DNA of 64,000 nucleotides from Lachnospiraceae bacterium (GCA_017622875.1 JAGAQG010000033.1:1-64000), one strand, 5' to 3'. Shown: positions 42,995 to 52,350, numbered from the stretch's first letter. Made by a program: numbers and translations. The notes: generated by a model not told the origin, from the letters alone.

Positions 42995-44673
42995 GTTTTT
43001 ATTATCCGGCAGCACCGAAAAAAGCTGCATTGGATGATATTTCCCTTACCATCGAACAGGGAGAATATGTAACTGTCTGCGGACGAAGCGGCAGCGGAAA
43101 GACTACACTTTTAAAACATTTAAAAAGTGTTCTTGCTCCTCATGGAAAATTACAGGGAGAGATTTATTTTAAGGGGAAACCTTTAAAAGACGTGGATTTA
43201 AGAACCCAGTCTTCAGAAATCGGTTATGTTATGCAGAATCCAGACAATCAGATCGTTACGGACAAGGTATGGCATGAACTTGCTTTTGGTTTAGAAAGCC
43301 TTGGGTATGATCAGAAGACCATCAGACTTCGTGTGGCTGAAATGGCAAGTTATTTCGGCATTCAGGACTGGTTCCATAAAAATGTATCAGAGCTTTCAGG
43401 CGGTCAGAAGCAGCTGCTTAATCTGGCATCTATCATGGCTATGCAGCCAAGTGTTTTGATCTTAGATGAGCCGACCAGCCAGTTAGACCCGATCGCGGCA
43501 TCAGATTTCCTGAATACAGTGCGTAAGATTAATCGTGAACTTCGTACAACGATCATTATTACAGAACATCGACTGGAAGATATTTTCTATGCTTCTGACA
43601 GAGTTATTGTAATTGAAAATGGAAAGCTGATCGCCAATGACAGACCGGAAAACATCGGAGAATTTTTAAAGGGCGAAAACAACCAGATGTTTGCTGCAAT
43701 GCCGACACCGGTTCAGATCTACTATGGTGTGCAGGATTATTGTGCAGGACAGTTAAACGCAGTACAAAATTCTTATGGATGTCCATTGACTGTGCGTGAA
43801 GGCGCAGAATGGCTGGACAAGCTGTTTGATGGCATCGAAGTGAAGGAAACAAAGGTCGAAAAGGGCCAGAAATATATTGAAGAGGATATCAAAGACCCGG
43901 CAGTGGAACTTCAGGAGCTGTGGTTTCGATATGAAAAGGATACACCGGATATCTTAAAAGGAATTTCTCTAAAGGTTCCGAAGAACAGCTTGTTCGCAAT
44001 TGTAGGTGGAAATGGTACAGGAAAATCCACTACATTGAAGGCTGTCAGTGGTATTTGTAAGCCATACAGAGGAAAGGTCTTGATTGACGGAAAACGGTTG
44101 GACAAATATAAATCCGCAGAGCTTTTTAAAGGAATGATGGCGATGCTTCCGCAGGACCCGCAGAGCTTATTTGTACATAAGACTGTCAAAGAGGATCTGG
44201 GAGAAATGATTTCTTCCAAAGATACCGATAAAGAGGCAAAGATTAAAAATGTGGCTGAAATCTGCGAGATTACAGAGCTTTTGGACAGCCATCCATATGA
44301 CTTATCCGGTGGGGAGCAGCAGAGAGCGGCTTTGGCGAAAGTACTGTTAACAGAGCCAAAAATCCTGCTTCTGGATGAGCCGACAAAGGGAATTGACAGT
44401 TTCTTTAAACTGAAGTTTGCGGAGATTATGGAAAAATTAAAAGCACAGGGAGTAACGATCATTATGGTTTCCCATGATGTGGAATTCTGTGCAAAATATG
44501 CGGATACGGTAAGCATGTTCTTTGATGGAGGAATCGTAACGACCAATACACCGAACAGATTCTTCTCAGGAAACAGTTTCTATACGACTGCTGCCAACCG
44601 TATGAGCAGACATTTATTTGAAAATACCATTACGAACGAGGATGTGATTGCGTTATGTCAAAAGAACTTATAA
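42967..44673 (+). CDS. ECF transporter ATPase, two fused nucleotide-binding domains
   Basis: This 568-aa protein contains both ECF ATPase halves in one chain. The first has Walker A GRSGSGKTT, signature LSGGQKQ and Walker B VLILDEPTSQLD. The second has GGNGTGKSTT, LSGGEQQRAALAK and ILLLDEPTKGID. Most ECF modules use two separate ATPases (A1 and A2). The ATG at 42967 follows GGAGGAA inside the end of the T gene; a longer in-frame extension is not family-like. The next gene overlaps by 19 nt. Confidence 0.9.
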   Translation: MAHFEIKNLSFYYPAAPKKAALDDISLTIEQGEYVTVCGRSGSGKTTLLKHLKSVLAPHGKLQGEIYFKGKPLKDVDLRTQSSEIGYVMQNPDNQIVTDKVWHELAFGLESLGYDQKTIRLRVAEMASYFGIQDWFHKNVSELSGGQKQLLNLASIMAMQPSVLILDEPTSQLDPIAASDFLNTVRKINRELRTTIIITEHRLEDIFYASDRVIVIENGKLIANDRPENIGEFLKGENNQMFAAMPTPVQIYYGVQDYCAGQLNAVQNSYGCPLTVREGAEWLDKLFDGIEVKETKVEKGQKYIEEDIKDPAVELQELWFRYEKDTPDILKGISLKVPKNSLFAIVGGNGTGKSTTLKAVSGICKPYRGKVLIDGKRLDKYKSAELFKGMMAMLPQDPQSLFVHKTVKEDLGEMISSKDTDKEAKIKNVAEICEITELLDSHPYDLSGGEQQRAALAKVLLTEPKILLLDEPTKGIDSFFKLKFAEIMEKLKAQGVTIIMVSHDVEFCAKYADTVSMFFDGGIVTTNTPNRFFSGNSFYTTAANRMSRHLFENTITNEDVIALCQKNL

Positions 44674-45305
44674 ATCAGAATTATTATTTAATCAGTGTTG
44701 CTATCATTGTGTTGGCGTTTGTTGTATTTTTCTTCAGCTATGAAAAGAAGAAACCACAGGCCAGGGAAATCGTGACTTTAGCGGTGATGAGTGCCATTGC
44801 CATTGCTTCCAGAGCGGCATTTGCGGCAATCCCATTTTTTAAACCAATGCTTGGAATCATTATGATCACAGGAATGGCATTTGGTTCGGGAGCAGGCTTT
44901 TTGACAGGCGCAGTCAGCGGATTTGTCAGCAACTTTATTTTCGGACAGGGACCTTGGACTCCATGGCAGATGTTTGCTTATGGGGTAGGTGGTGCATTGG
45001 CTGGATTTTTAGCAAAAAAAGGTATCATGAATGAGAAAAAGAAGCTTCGCACAGCGGTGATCGGTTACGTTATCATTCAGGCAATCGTAGGACCGCTTTT
45101 GGATGTATGTTCTATTTTTACCATGGGAAATACAGTTGCCAAAGAGTATGTGCTTTCGATTTTTGCTTCCGGATTTATCCCGAATGCAATTCATGGTCTG
45201 GCAACATTCCTGACATTGTTACTTCTGTGTAAACCAATGATGGAAAAACTGAACCGTATGAAATTAAAATACGGTATGATGAGCGAGGAAGCTGATGAAA
45301 TTTGA
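44655..45305 (+). CDS. ECF transporter S component, probably cobamide-specific
   Basis: This 216-aa membrane protein has an extra N-terminal helix (residues about 12-29), followed by a typical S-component core beginning REIVTLAVMSAIAIASRAAF with small residues for EcfT contact, and a GQGPWTPWQMFAYGVGGALA segment. It is encoded between the ATPase and the second T component, so it is the dedicated binding subunit of this transporter. A cobamide substrate is inferred from the upstream riboswitch and DUF4430 proteins. Confidence 0.82.
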   Translation: MSKELINQNYYLISVAIIVLAFVVFFFSYEKKKPQAREIVTLAVMSAIAIASRAAFAAIPFFKPMLGIIMITGMAFGSGAGFLTGAVSGFVSNFIFGQGPWTPWQMFAYGVGGALAGFLAKKGIMNEKKKLRTAVIGYVIIQAIVGPLLDVCSIFTMGNTVAKEYVLSIFASGFIPNAIHGLATFLTLLLLCKPMMEKLNRMKLKYGMMSEEADEI

Positions 45306-46185
45306 CAGTTATCATCCGATGATTAATTTAATCTATTTTGCTGCGGCAATTACATGTACAATCTGCTTTAAGCAGCCAGTGTTTTTGGGAATTTCGTTTG
45401 TGTGTGCATTCGCGTATTCCGTAAAGCTTGGCGGTTTAAAATCATTCCTCCTAAATTTGTGCTTGATTGTGCTGGCTTTCGGGTACGCAGCGAGATACGC
45501 CTCCTATGAGCATTTTGGAGTGACTGCTTTAAAAGCGAATTTTATTGGAAATCAGATCACGTTGGAGTCTATTGCCTATGGGCTGACGAACGGATTGATC
45601 GTGGCTATCGTCTGCATGTGGTTTAGCTGTATTTTCAGATTGATCACAGCAGATAAGATCGTCTATCTGTTTGGAAGAATATCACCGAAATTGTCGTTGT
45701 TTTTATCAATTTTATTGCGTACGATACCGCGTGTGAAGATTCGTGCGAAAAGAATTGAAATTTCCAGAGAGGGAATTGGACGAGGAATCAAACAGGGGAA
45801 TCTTTTACAGAAATTTCTTCATTTATGTTCATTGATTTCTATTCTGATCACATGGACATTGGAGGATTTTGTGGAAAGCTCCAATTCTATGAAGAGCAGG
45901 GGATATTCACTGAGAGGAAGAACCGCGTTTTCTATTTATCGTTTTGACAATCGTGACAGAAGTCTTGTGATCGTATTTTTCTGGTGTCTGACGTTGGTCG
46001 GAATGGCGGTATTGTTTAATCAGACGACCATGTGTTTTGATCCGATGATCATTATGAATCCGATCACCAGTATGTCTTATGTATTTTATGCAGCTTATGC
46101 ATTCTTTTTACTGCTTCCGATGGGATTGCAGATTGTGGGCGAGTATCGGTTTGCAAAAATGCGTAAGGAAGCTTATAATGAGTAA
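45295..46185 (+). CDS. ECF transporter T component (EcfT/CbiQ family), second copy
   Basis: This 296-aa membrane protein resembles the first T component in order and motifs (FDSYHPMINLIYFAAAIT start; RTIPRVKIRAKRIEISREG; SMKSRGYSLRGRT coupling helix). It overlaps the S-component gene by 11 nt. Two T proteins around one fused ATPase and one S component is unusual; the pair could form a T heterodimer or two alternative modules. Confidence 0.85.
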   Translation: MKFDSYHPMINLIYFAAAITCTICFKQPVFLGISFVCAFAYSVKLGGLKSFLLNLCLIVLAFGYAARYASYEHFGVTALKANFIGNQITLESIAYGLTNGLIVAIVCMWFSCIFRLITADKIVYLFGRISPKLSLFLSILLRTIPRVKIRAKRIEISREGIGRGIKQGNLLQKFLHLCSLISILITWTLEDFVESSNSMKSRGYSLRGRTAFSIYRFDNRDRSLVIVFFWCLTLVGMAVLFNQTTMCFDPMIIMNPITSMSYVFYAAYAFFLLLPMGLQIVGEYRFAKMRKEAYNE

Positions 46186-46211
46186 AAGAATCAGGAAAGG
46201 CGAAGAAAAGT

Positions 46212-46457
46212 ATGGAAAATTCGTATCGTTTTTTTGAGAACAGAGCATGTAAATATTTCCCTTGTCATGAGGGATTAGAAGACTTTAACTGTTTGTTCTG
46301 TTATTGCCCATTGTACAGTATGGAAAAATGTCCGGGAAAGAATGAATATCTTACGACAAAAGATGGTAGGAGAGTTAAGGTGTGTACGGATTGTACGTTC
46401 CCTCACCAGCCGGAAAATTATGATATTATTATAAAACTATTAAGTAACAGAAAATAG
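46212..46457 (+). CDS. Cysteine-rich small-domain protein
   Basis: This 81-aa protein has the cysteine-rich small domain (PF04071-type): FFENRACKYFPCHEG, DFNCLFCYCPLY, KCPGKNEY and VCTDCTFPHQPENYD, with eight cysteines able to bind metal or a cluster. This domain occurs mainly in cobalamin gene sets of archaea and clostridia, sometimes fused to cobalamin enzymes, so its place at the end of the transporter unit fits. Exact function is unknown. Confidence 0.78.
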   Translation: MENSYRFFENRACKYFPCHEGLEDFNCLFCYCPLYSMEKCPGKNEYLTTKDGRRVKVCTDCTFPHQPENYDIIIKLLSNRK

Positions 46458-46471
46458 AAGTGTAATTGATT

Positions 46472-46511
46472 ACAGGGATGCACACAAATCGTGCATCCCT
46501 GTTGTTTTTTG
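46472..46511. terminator. Terminator closing the B12 transport unit
   Basis: ACAGGGATGCAC pairs with GTGCATCCCTGT around loop ACAAATC, followed by TGTTTTTTGG. It also serves the converging MATE gene. Confidence 0.88.
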
Positions 46512-46528
46512 GAAATGGATAACTGATC

Positions 46529-47860
46529 TTATGATTGGGAGTTCCAACTGCCCTTTCTGTAGAAGAAAATTGAGACAAGTGTTCCAATTGCCCATCCGAT
46601 TGGCCATGCCAGCCAGATTCCTGTAGAACCAAGTATAGTAGCGGCTAAAATCTTTGCAAGAGAGACTCTTAAAATGAGGTCTGTAAACGTAGCAATCATG
46701 AACTGTTTCATCAGGCCTGCGCCTCGTAAAATTCCGTCTGCCACAAGCTTTGTAGAGACAACGAAGTAGAATGGTGAGAGGATTCTCAAGATTTCTATTC
46801 CTGTTGACATTGCCATACCTGTCGGTTCATCCAGAAAGATGGAAACAAGTACATTTCCTGCGAAGAAGTAGAGAAGTACCAGTGGGACACATAAAATCCA
46901 TACAAGCTTCAGTCCAGCCTTGAAACCTGCTTTTACTCTTGGCAAGATTCCTGCACCGATATTCTGGGCAGCAAAATTGGAAATACCATTTCCAAGAGTA
47001 GTAAAGGAAGTGATGACAAGGTTATTTAACTTGATCGCTGCAGAATAGCCTGCCATGACGCTGGAACCAAAGGAGTTGATGACACCCTGAATGACAATGT
47101 TTCCTACAGAAATAAAGCTTTGTTGTAAGATGCTTGGAATGGCAATCATGGAAATCTGCTTAAACAGTTTCATAGAAAATAGTGCCGGTTTCTCGTCGGT
47201 ATGTATTTTGGCAAGTCGGCGGAATACCACAACAACTGCAAGCACACAGCTGACACCCTGACAAATCAGTGTAGCCCATGCGACCCCGGCGACACCCATC
47301 TTAAATCCTGCGACGAACCAGATATCCATGGCAATGTTGGAAGTGGAAGATACTGCCAAAAAAATAAAAGGTGTTTTGGAATCTCCCAGTGCTGAGAAGA
47401 CTCCGGTAGCCACGTTGTAATAGAAGACAAATGGCAGACTCAAAATGTAAATATCCAGATACAATTTTGAATCAGCGATAACATTTTCAGGGGTATTGAT
47501 CAGGTGCAGCAATGTTTCACAGAACATTGTGCCGAAAACCATTAACAGCAGACAGAGAACTCCGCTGGCGATCAATGTGGTATAGACCGCAGTTTTCATA
47601 TTTCGATACTGTTTTGCTCCGAAAAGCTGGGATACGATAACAGAACAGCCGATGTTGCAGCCAAATGCGAATGCAATGAAGATCAATGTGACCTCATAGC
47701 TGTTTCCTACAGCGGCAAGTGCCTCTTCGCCGATAAATTTTCCTGCCACAAGGCTGTCGGCAATGTTATAAAGCTGTTGAAAGATGATACTGCCAAATAA
47801 TGGAAGGCAGAATTTCCAGAGGACCGTCTCCGGTTTTCCTACAGTCAAATCTTTATTCAT
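46529..47860 (-). CDS. MATE family efflux transporter
   Basis: This 443-aa protein has twelve hydrophobic segments in two homologous halves. The N-terminal LWKFCLPLFGSIIFQQLYNIADSLVAG region and FGCNIGCSVIVSQLFGAKQY match the DinF/clostridial MATE group. MATE proteins export organic cations or drugs with H+ or Na+. It is divergent from a LysR-type regulator, which may control it. Substrate unknown. Confidence 0.88.
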   Translation of the reverse strand: MNKDLTVGKPETVLWKFCLPLFGSIIFQQLYNIADSLVAGKFIGEEALAAVGNSYEVTLIFIAFAFGCNIGCSVIVSQLFGAKQYRNMKTAVYTTLIASGVLCLLLMVFGTMFCETLLHLINTPENVIADSKLYLDIYILSLPFVFYYNVATGVFSALGDSKTPFIFLAVSSTSNIAMDIWFVAGFKMGVAGVAWATLICQGVSCVLAVVVVFRRLAKIHTDEKPALFSMKLFKQISMIAIPSILQQSFISVGNIVIQGVINSFGSSVMAGYSAAIKLNNLVITSFTTLGNGISNFAAQNIGAGILPRVKAGFKAGLKLVWILCVPLVLLYFFAGNVLVSIFLDEPTGMAMSTGIEILRILSPFYFVVSTKLVADGILRGAGLMKQFMIATFTDLILRVSLAKILAATILGSTGIWLAWPIGWAIGTLVSIFFYRKGSWNSQS

Positions 47861-47960
47861 AATGAACTCCTCCTATAGTAAGATAGATGAAAATTAGTTG
47901 CTATCCGTAACTTGTCATATTATAATACATTCAAATCTATATGAAAAATGTAAGTAATAT

Positions 47961-47979
47961 ATATTGATTATATCAATAT
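47961..47979. promoter_or_regulatory. Palindromic operator candidate between MATE and LysR genes
   Basis: ATATTGAT-TAT-ATCAATAT is a perfect inverted repeat containing a T-N11-A core, the form of LysR-type binding sites, 16 nt before the LysR-type start codon and in the MATE/LysR intergenic region. Confidence 0.55.
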
Positions 47980-47994
47980 GATATGGAGAAAGAC

Positions 47995-48885
47995 ATGAAT
48001 ATCAGCTATGACCATTACAGAGTGTTTTACTATGTTGCAAAATTTCAAAGCTTTACCCGCGCGGCGGAATGTTTAATGAATAATCAGCCAAATGTGACAA
48101 GGACGATCAAAAATCTGGAAGGAGAGTTAGGCTGTAAGCTTTTCGTGCGTTCCAATCGAAAAGTGACGCTGACTCCGGAAGGAGAAAGGCTGTATGCACA
48201 CATTTCTGTTGCTTTTCAGCATATTCTGGAAGCGGAAAATGAACTGATGATGGAAAAGACCCTGCAAAGCGGAAGCATTTCCATCGGCGCAAGTGAAGTT
48301 GCCCTGCATTGTCTGTTACTTCCTATATTAAAGAAATTCAGAGAACTTTATCCTGGAGTGCGCATTCGTGTATCAAATCATTCCACGCCGCAGGCAATGA
48401 AAGCGCTGAAGGATGGTCTGGTGGATTTTGCAGTTATTACGACACCTGTGGATGTTCCTGAAAATGGAAAAATGACGGTTCTGAAAGAATTTCAGGAGGT
48501 CGCTGTGTGCGGTGCAGTATATAAGGAACTGACAGAAAAGAAACTATCACTGGCAGAGCTTTCAAAATATCCTTTTGTCGGCCTCGGAAGTCATACGAAG
48601 ACTTATGAGATTTATACAGAGTGGTTTGCAAAGCATGGGATTACATTTACGCCTGATATTGAGGTGGCTACAGCGGATCAGATTCTGCCAATGGTGAAGA
48701 ATGATTTGGGAATCGGGTTTGTCCCGGAAGAATTTTTGACGGACGAGTCAGAAAAGACCGGGATCTACAGGCTTCGCCTGAAAGAAAAGATCCCGGTACG
48801 TTCTGTTTGTCTGGTGAAAGGAACGGAGCAGCCGCTTAGCATTGCAGCTGGAAAATTAGAGAAAATGCTGGGTTCTCTGAAGTAG
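47995..48885 (+). CDS. LysR-family transcriptional regulator
   Basis: This 296-aa regulator has an N-terminal winged helix (DHYRVFYYVAKFQSFTRAAE; NNQPNVTRTIKNLEGELGCK) and a periplasmic-binding-protein-like effector domain from about residue 90. The ATG at 47995 follows GGAGAAAG; an ATG 12 nt upstream would sit on that site. Divergence from the MATE gene suggests that as a target. Its 3-prime end overlaps the converging VWA-AAA gene by 30 nt with no terminator. Confidence 0.88.
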   Translation: MNISYDHYRVFYYVAKFQSFTRAAECLMNNQPNVTRTIKNLEGELGCKLFVRSNRKVTLTPEGERLYAHISVAFQHILEAENELMMEKTLQSGSISIGASEVALHCLLLPILKKFRELYPGVRIRVSNHSTPQAMKALKDGLVDFAVITTPVDVPENGKMTVLKEFQEVAVCGAVYKELTEKKLSLAELSKYPFVGLGSHTKTYEIYTEWFAKHGITFTPDIEVATADQILPMVKNDLGIGFVPEEFLTDESEKTGIYRLRLKEKIPVRSVCLVKGTEQPLSIAAGKLEKMLGSLK

Positions 48886-51651
48886 TTCCTGACGTTTTTT
48901 GCTGAACATCAATGCATCACTGTGGGCGAAATATCTGTCACATCCATGTTCGCTGATAAATTTCATGGCCTGCGGGTTGTGAGTCAGTTCGCCGGTTAGA
49001 AGCAGAAACTCCGGCCCATCTCCAAAGGCGGTTTCTGCAAAGGAAATGCCAATGTTTAACGCCTGACTGGTCTGACGGATGCATTGATCCTTTCTGGCGA
49101 TTGCTTCGTCTAAAGGTTTTTGAAGAATCTCACGAATTCCTTCTGGTGTTTTGACGCGCTGTTTTTTTCGTTCCACTTCGCAGGATTCCAAAACTTTTAT
49201 GAGAGCAGTTTCAAACTCTTCTTCTGAAAGCATGAAAAGATGATGTTCTGATTTTACCTGAAACGCATGTTTTCTTCTCTGGATATAAGGCTCCAGTGTA
49301 TCGGAAAGTTCCTTTCTGGCCTGTTCGACCATTTCCTGTAAATGGCGGACAGAACGGGAAATCGTTTCATATTCTGAAAAATATCCGTTGAATCCGGCGC
49401 AAAGGAGATGAATGACAGATAATCTTTCATCAAAAGACGCATTTTTGGCCATTTCAATCTTTTCATTAACACATTCTGCCGGGAGAAGACCTTTTAATAA
49501 TGCACTGATTTCGTAGTCAGCCCGATATTTCTGATAAATCTGGTAATATCCTGTAAAGGATGAGGCGATTTCAGGGTCCTGCAGATACTGTTCAAAAAGA
49601 GAGGCATTCATGGAAATTTCCATTTCTTCGTAAGCGAAAAGGATTGCGGATAAATCTTCCCATCCTCTGGCTGTGACGAAGCATTTTCCGATGGCTGTGT
49701 TTTCTACATGGTAAAAATGCTCTTTTTTCAGATTTAAATAGGAAATAATGCATGGATGAAGATTCTTTTCGTAAGCATATTCTTTCCAGACTTCAAAATC
49801 TTCCTCTACATTGATCTTTTTTACACGGTCCAAAGTTACAATGTCGAACTCACGGGCGGATTTGTTATATTCCGGCGGGTTTCCGGCAGCGACAATAATC
49901 CAGCCTGATGGAACTGCATGAGTACCGAATGTCTTGCATTGCAGGAATTGAAGCATGGTAGGAGTCAGCGTTTCTGAGACGCAGTTGATTTCGTCAATGA
50001 ATAAAATCCCTTCGCGACAGCCTGTTTCCTTCATGCATTCATATACGGAGGAGATAATCTCGCTCATGGTATATTCTGTGACGGAATATTCCTTTTCCTC
50101 TGTGTCATCTAAAATCAATGTTGTTGCCCAGGAGGGTACTTTTTGATGGTTTTCTTTTTCTTTATAAAAGATAAAAGCTGTTTCATAATCTACCGGAGTT
50201 TGAGGATAAATTCCGTCTCCGTCGGTGAAATATAACAGTGCTTTCAAATTTTTCAACAGTTTTTTCTGCCTTAATTCTTCAATGTGTCGGAACACAGGTC
50301 TGAAATCTGTGCCGCTGCGGCCATGAATCTTTAAGTGTTCCATGTATTCTTTCCAGTCTTCCTCGCAGGTAATGTGTGCTTCATGTTGGATATAGCAGTC
50401 GCATTGGAGAATGTAGACGTTCATTTTCTTAAAAAAGTTTTCCTGATTGCTTAAGATTCCATAAGTCTCTTCCATGAAGCGACGGACCGTTTCCAGAGAA
50501 CAGGAACTTGAGGTGTCAATGGCAATGACCAGTTCTTCCAGCTTTTTCATTTCCTTTTGTTCCGGGTGCTCGATCAGGGGCATATTTCCGTAATGAGAAA
50601 GCCCGTAGAGATATGGGATGTAATCAAGGCTGTCCATGTCTGTCTGCAGTTCTTCATGGGAGACTGCAAAGCGTTTTAGATAGCGGCGAAAATCGTATTT
50701 TTGTTTTTGACGAAGGGTCATGGATTCTTCCTGTAGGCCATGAACTGCGCCGATACCACCGGATTGACCGCCTGTACCATAACCGGAAGTTCTGGACAGA
50801 AAGGACCATTCGTCTGTAAGGCTGTCTAATAAAGCAGAGGCGTCCGCGTCTTTCCAATAAATGTGTTCATCGGCGTGATAAGCTTCTTCAAGAGCAGCGA
50901 TTCTTTCATCGGACAGGTCTTTTTCTTCTAAAATATGATAAATCTGTTCTGCGTCATAAACTTTCGATGTCTTCTTTTGAATCAGATGTTCAACTGCGAT
51001 ATCACAGGCGAGATTCCAGAGACGCAGATTCTCTTTAGGTGAAATCAGCAGGTGGAAGTACAGACGATGATACATTGCATGTAAAAGGATGCGCATGAGC
51101 CTGTCAGGGTGTTCTCTATAGAGCAGGATCAATGTTTTCGGATGATATAACAGATGCACGCCATCTGTTCCCGGTAATAAGGATTGCTCATTATTCGCTT
51201 TAAACGTAAAACTGTGCAATGTATGTGTAAAAAATGGGTATTGAAGGCAAATCTGGTTTCTTGTCTGGGTCAAAATCTCTTCACAGAGAGTATCAGGATT
51301 TTCCGGAGAAAGTTGGATAGCTGTCTGCTGAGAATCGGCATGATTCTGGTGTCTCTTTAAATTCAGAAAATAAAGAAAAATCTCTGTTTGATTTTGTTTT
51401 CCAGCGGTTTCAATAAATTCCTGAAGCATGGATTCTGTATGCCAGCCATAGGCGCAGAGAATCTCAATTTTTGAAAGATTTCCTTCCAAAATGAGTGCAT
51501 GGATGGCTGCACGAAAGCGTCTTTTCAGATAATCTCCATAACGGGATTTCCATTCTTCGGAAGTTACCTCAAAAAAGCGGGTAAGTGCAATGGATAGCTT
51601 TAAAGGTTCCTGTTTGGTGCTTAGAAATTTTTCTTCCTGTTCTGTCAGCAT
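48856..51651 (-). CDS. Fused metallopeptidase-like/VWA protein and AAA (MoxR-type) ATPase lacking the P-loop
   Basis: This 931-aa protein joins two usually separate gene products. Residues 1-516 are a DUF2201-type protein with an HxxxH metallopeptidase-like helix (LLHAMYHRLYFH) and a VWA domain with intact MIDAS residues (AIDTSSSCS, RSGTDFR, YFTDGDG). Residues from about 517 match MoxR-type AAA ATPases but start at EYSVTEYTMSEII, just before Walker B (ILFIDEINCV). The Walker A half of the ATPase is absent. The junction is in frame without a stop. The start is the ATG at 51651 after GGAG, 12 nt inside a longer TTG frame. Confidence 0.75.
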   Translation of the reverse strand: MLTEQEEKFLSTKQEPLKLSIALTRFFEVTSEEWKSRYGDYLKRRFRAAIHALILEGNLSKIEILCAYGWHTESMLQEFIETAGKQNQTEIFLYFLNLKRHQNHADSQQTAIQLSPENPDTLCEEILTQTRNQICLQYPFFTHTLHSFTFKANNEQSLLPGTDGVHLLYHPKTLILLYREHPDRLMRILLHAMYHRLYFHLLISPKENLRLWNLACDIAVEHLIQKKTSKVYDAEQIYHILEEKDLSDERIAALEEAYHADEHIYWKDADASALLDSLTDEWSFLSRTSGYGTGGQSGGIGAVHGLQEESMTLRQKQKYDFRRYLKRFAVSHEELQTDMDSLDYIPYLYGLSHYGNMPLIEHPEQKEMKKLEELVIAIDTSSSCSLETVRRFMEETYGILSNQENFFKKMNVYILQCDCYIQHEAHITCEEDWKEYMEHLKIHGRSGTDFRPVFRHIEELRQKKLLKNLKALLYFTDGDGIYPQTPVDYETAFIFYKEKENHQKVPSWATTLILDDTEEKEYSVTEYTMSEIISSVYECMKETGCREGILFIDEINCVSETLTPTMLQFLQCKTFGTHAVPSGWIIVAAGNPPEYNKSAREFDIVTLDRVKKINVEEDFEVWKEYAYEKNLHPCIISYLNLKKEHFYHVENTAIGKCFVTARGWEDLSAILFAYEEMEISMNASLFEQYLQDPEIASSFTGYYQIYQKYRADYEISALLKGLLPAECVNEKIEMAKNASFDERLSVIHLLCAGFNGYFSEYETISRSVRHLQEMVEQARKELSDTLEPYIQRRKHAFQVKSEHHLFMLSEEEFETALIKVLESCEVERKKQRVKTPEGIREILQKPLDEAIARKDQCIRQTSQALNIGISFAETAFGDGPEFLLLTGELTHNPQAMKFISEHGCDRYFAHSDALMFSKKRQELLQRTQHFL

Positions 51652-51663
51652 AAATAGCTCCAA

Positions 51664-52203
51664 TTAATCAAATACATACATGCCGAAAAATGGCAGTAGA
51701 CCATTTTCGCAGGCATAGTTCATGTTACATTTTTCTGCCAGTAATCGTACAAAGATGCAGTAGGCAGACATACAGGAAAATGCAAAATCCGGAAATCTGC
51801 ATGGTTTATTTTCAGTGATAGCACATGGGCTGCAAAGGGCACAGCCGCTGGCGCCTACGATCAGACCGTCACATTGTTCTGCACGAAGTCTTTTTACTAA
51901 GCGGATAGAAGCAGCGTTGTGTTCATTTTTTGCATATTTGATAGCATCCTTGTCTGTATAGTCTGAGATTTCCCAGATTGTCTGGAGTACCAGCGCTTTT
52001 TTGTGCTTTAAAATACGCTGTTTCATTTCTTCCGGAGTTCCGCAGGTCGGCGGACAGGTGTAGTTGACACCGTATTGACCGCACAAATTTTCTTCGCAGT
52101 ATGGACGGAAGGATGGATCAAAGGTAATTTCAGATGTATCTATGATGGCAGCGCTTAAGAATCCTTCTTCGAGCGCATATTGGATGATTTTTTCTTCTGT
52201 CAT
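51664..52203 (-). CDS. DUF2284 cysteine-rich metal-binding protein
   Basis: This 179-aa protein has about a dozen cysteines in the DUF2284 arrangement: YCEENLCGQYGVNYTCPPTCG, GASGCALCSPCAI, NKPCRFPD and a C-terminal NMNYACENG. Such proteins are thought to bind metal or Fe-S clusters; function unknown. It lies 12 nt before the VWA-AAA gene on the same strand. Confidence 0.8.
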   Translation of the reverse strand: MTEEKIIQYALEEGFLSAAIIDTSEITFDPSFRPYCEENLCGQYGVNYTCPPTCGTPEEMKQRILKHKKALVLQTIWEISDYTDKDAIKYAKNEHNAASIRLVKRLRAEQCDGLIVGASGCALCSPCAITENKPCRFPDFAFSCMSAYCIFVRLLAEKCNMNYACENGLLPFFGMYVFD

Positions 52204-52315
52204 GGTGATAAACCTCGTAAATTCTTTTGATTCTAATGCAAATATACTATAAATAGTAATTGAAATAAATATATTAATTATATATAATATAATTTATAAA
52301 GTATATATTTGAAGT

Positions 52316-52344
52316 TTGACATCATTTCTTTTTCAGTATATAAT
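52316..52344 (+). promoter_or_regulatory. Perfect consensus sigma-A promoter
   Basis: TTGACA (52316-52321), a 17-nt spacer and TATAAT (52339-52344). It predicts a start near 52351 and should drive strong constitutive transcription of the structured RNA that follows. Confidence 0.85.
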
Positions 52345-52350
52345 TAAATT

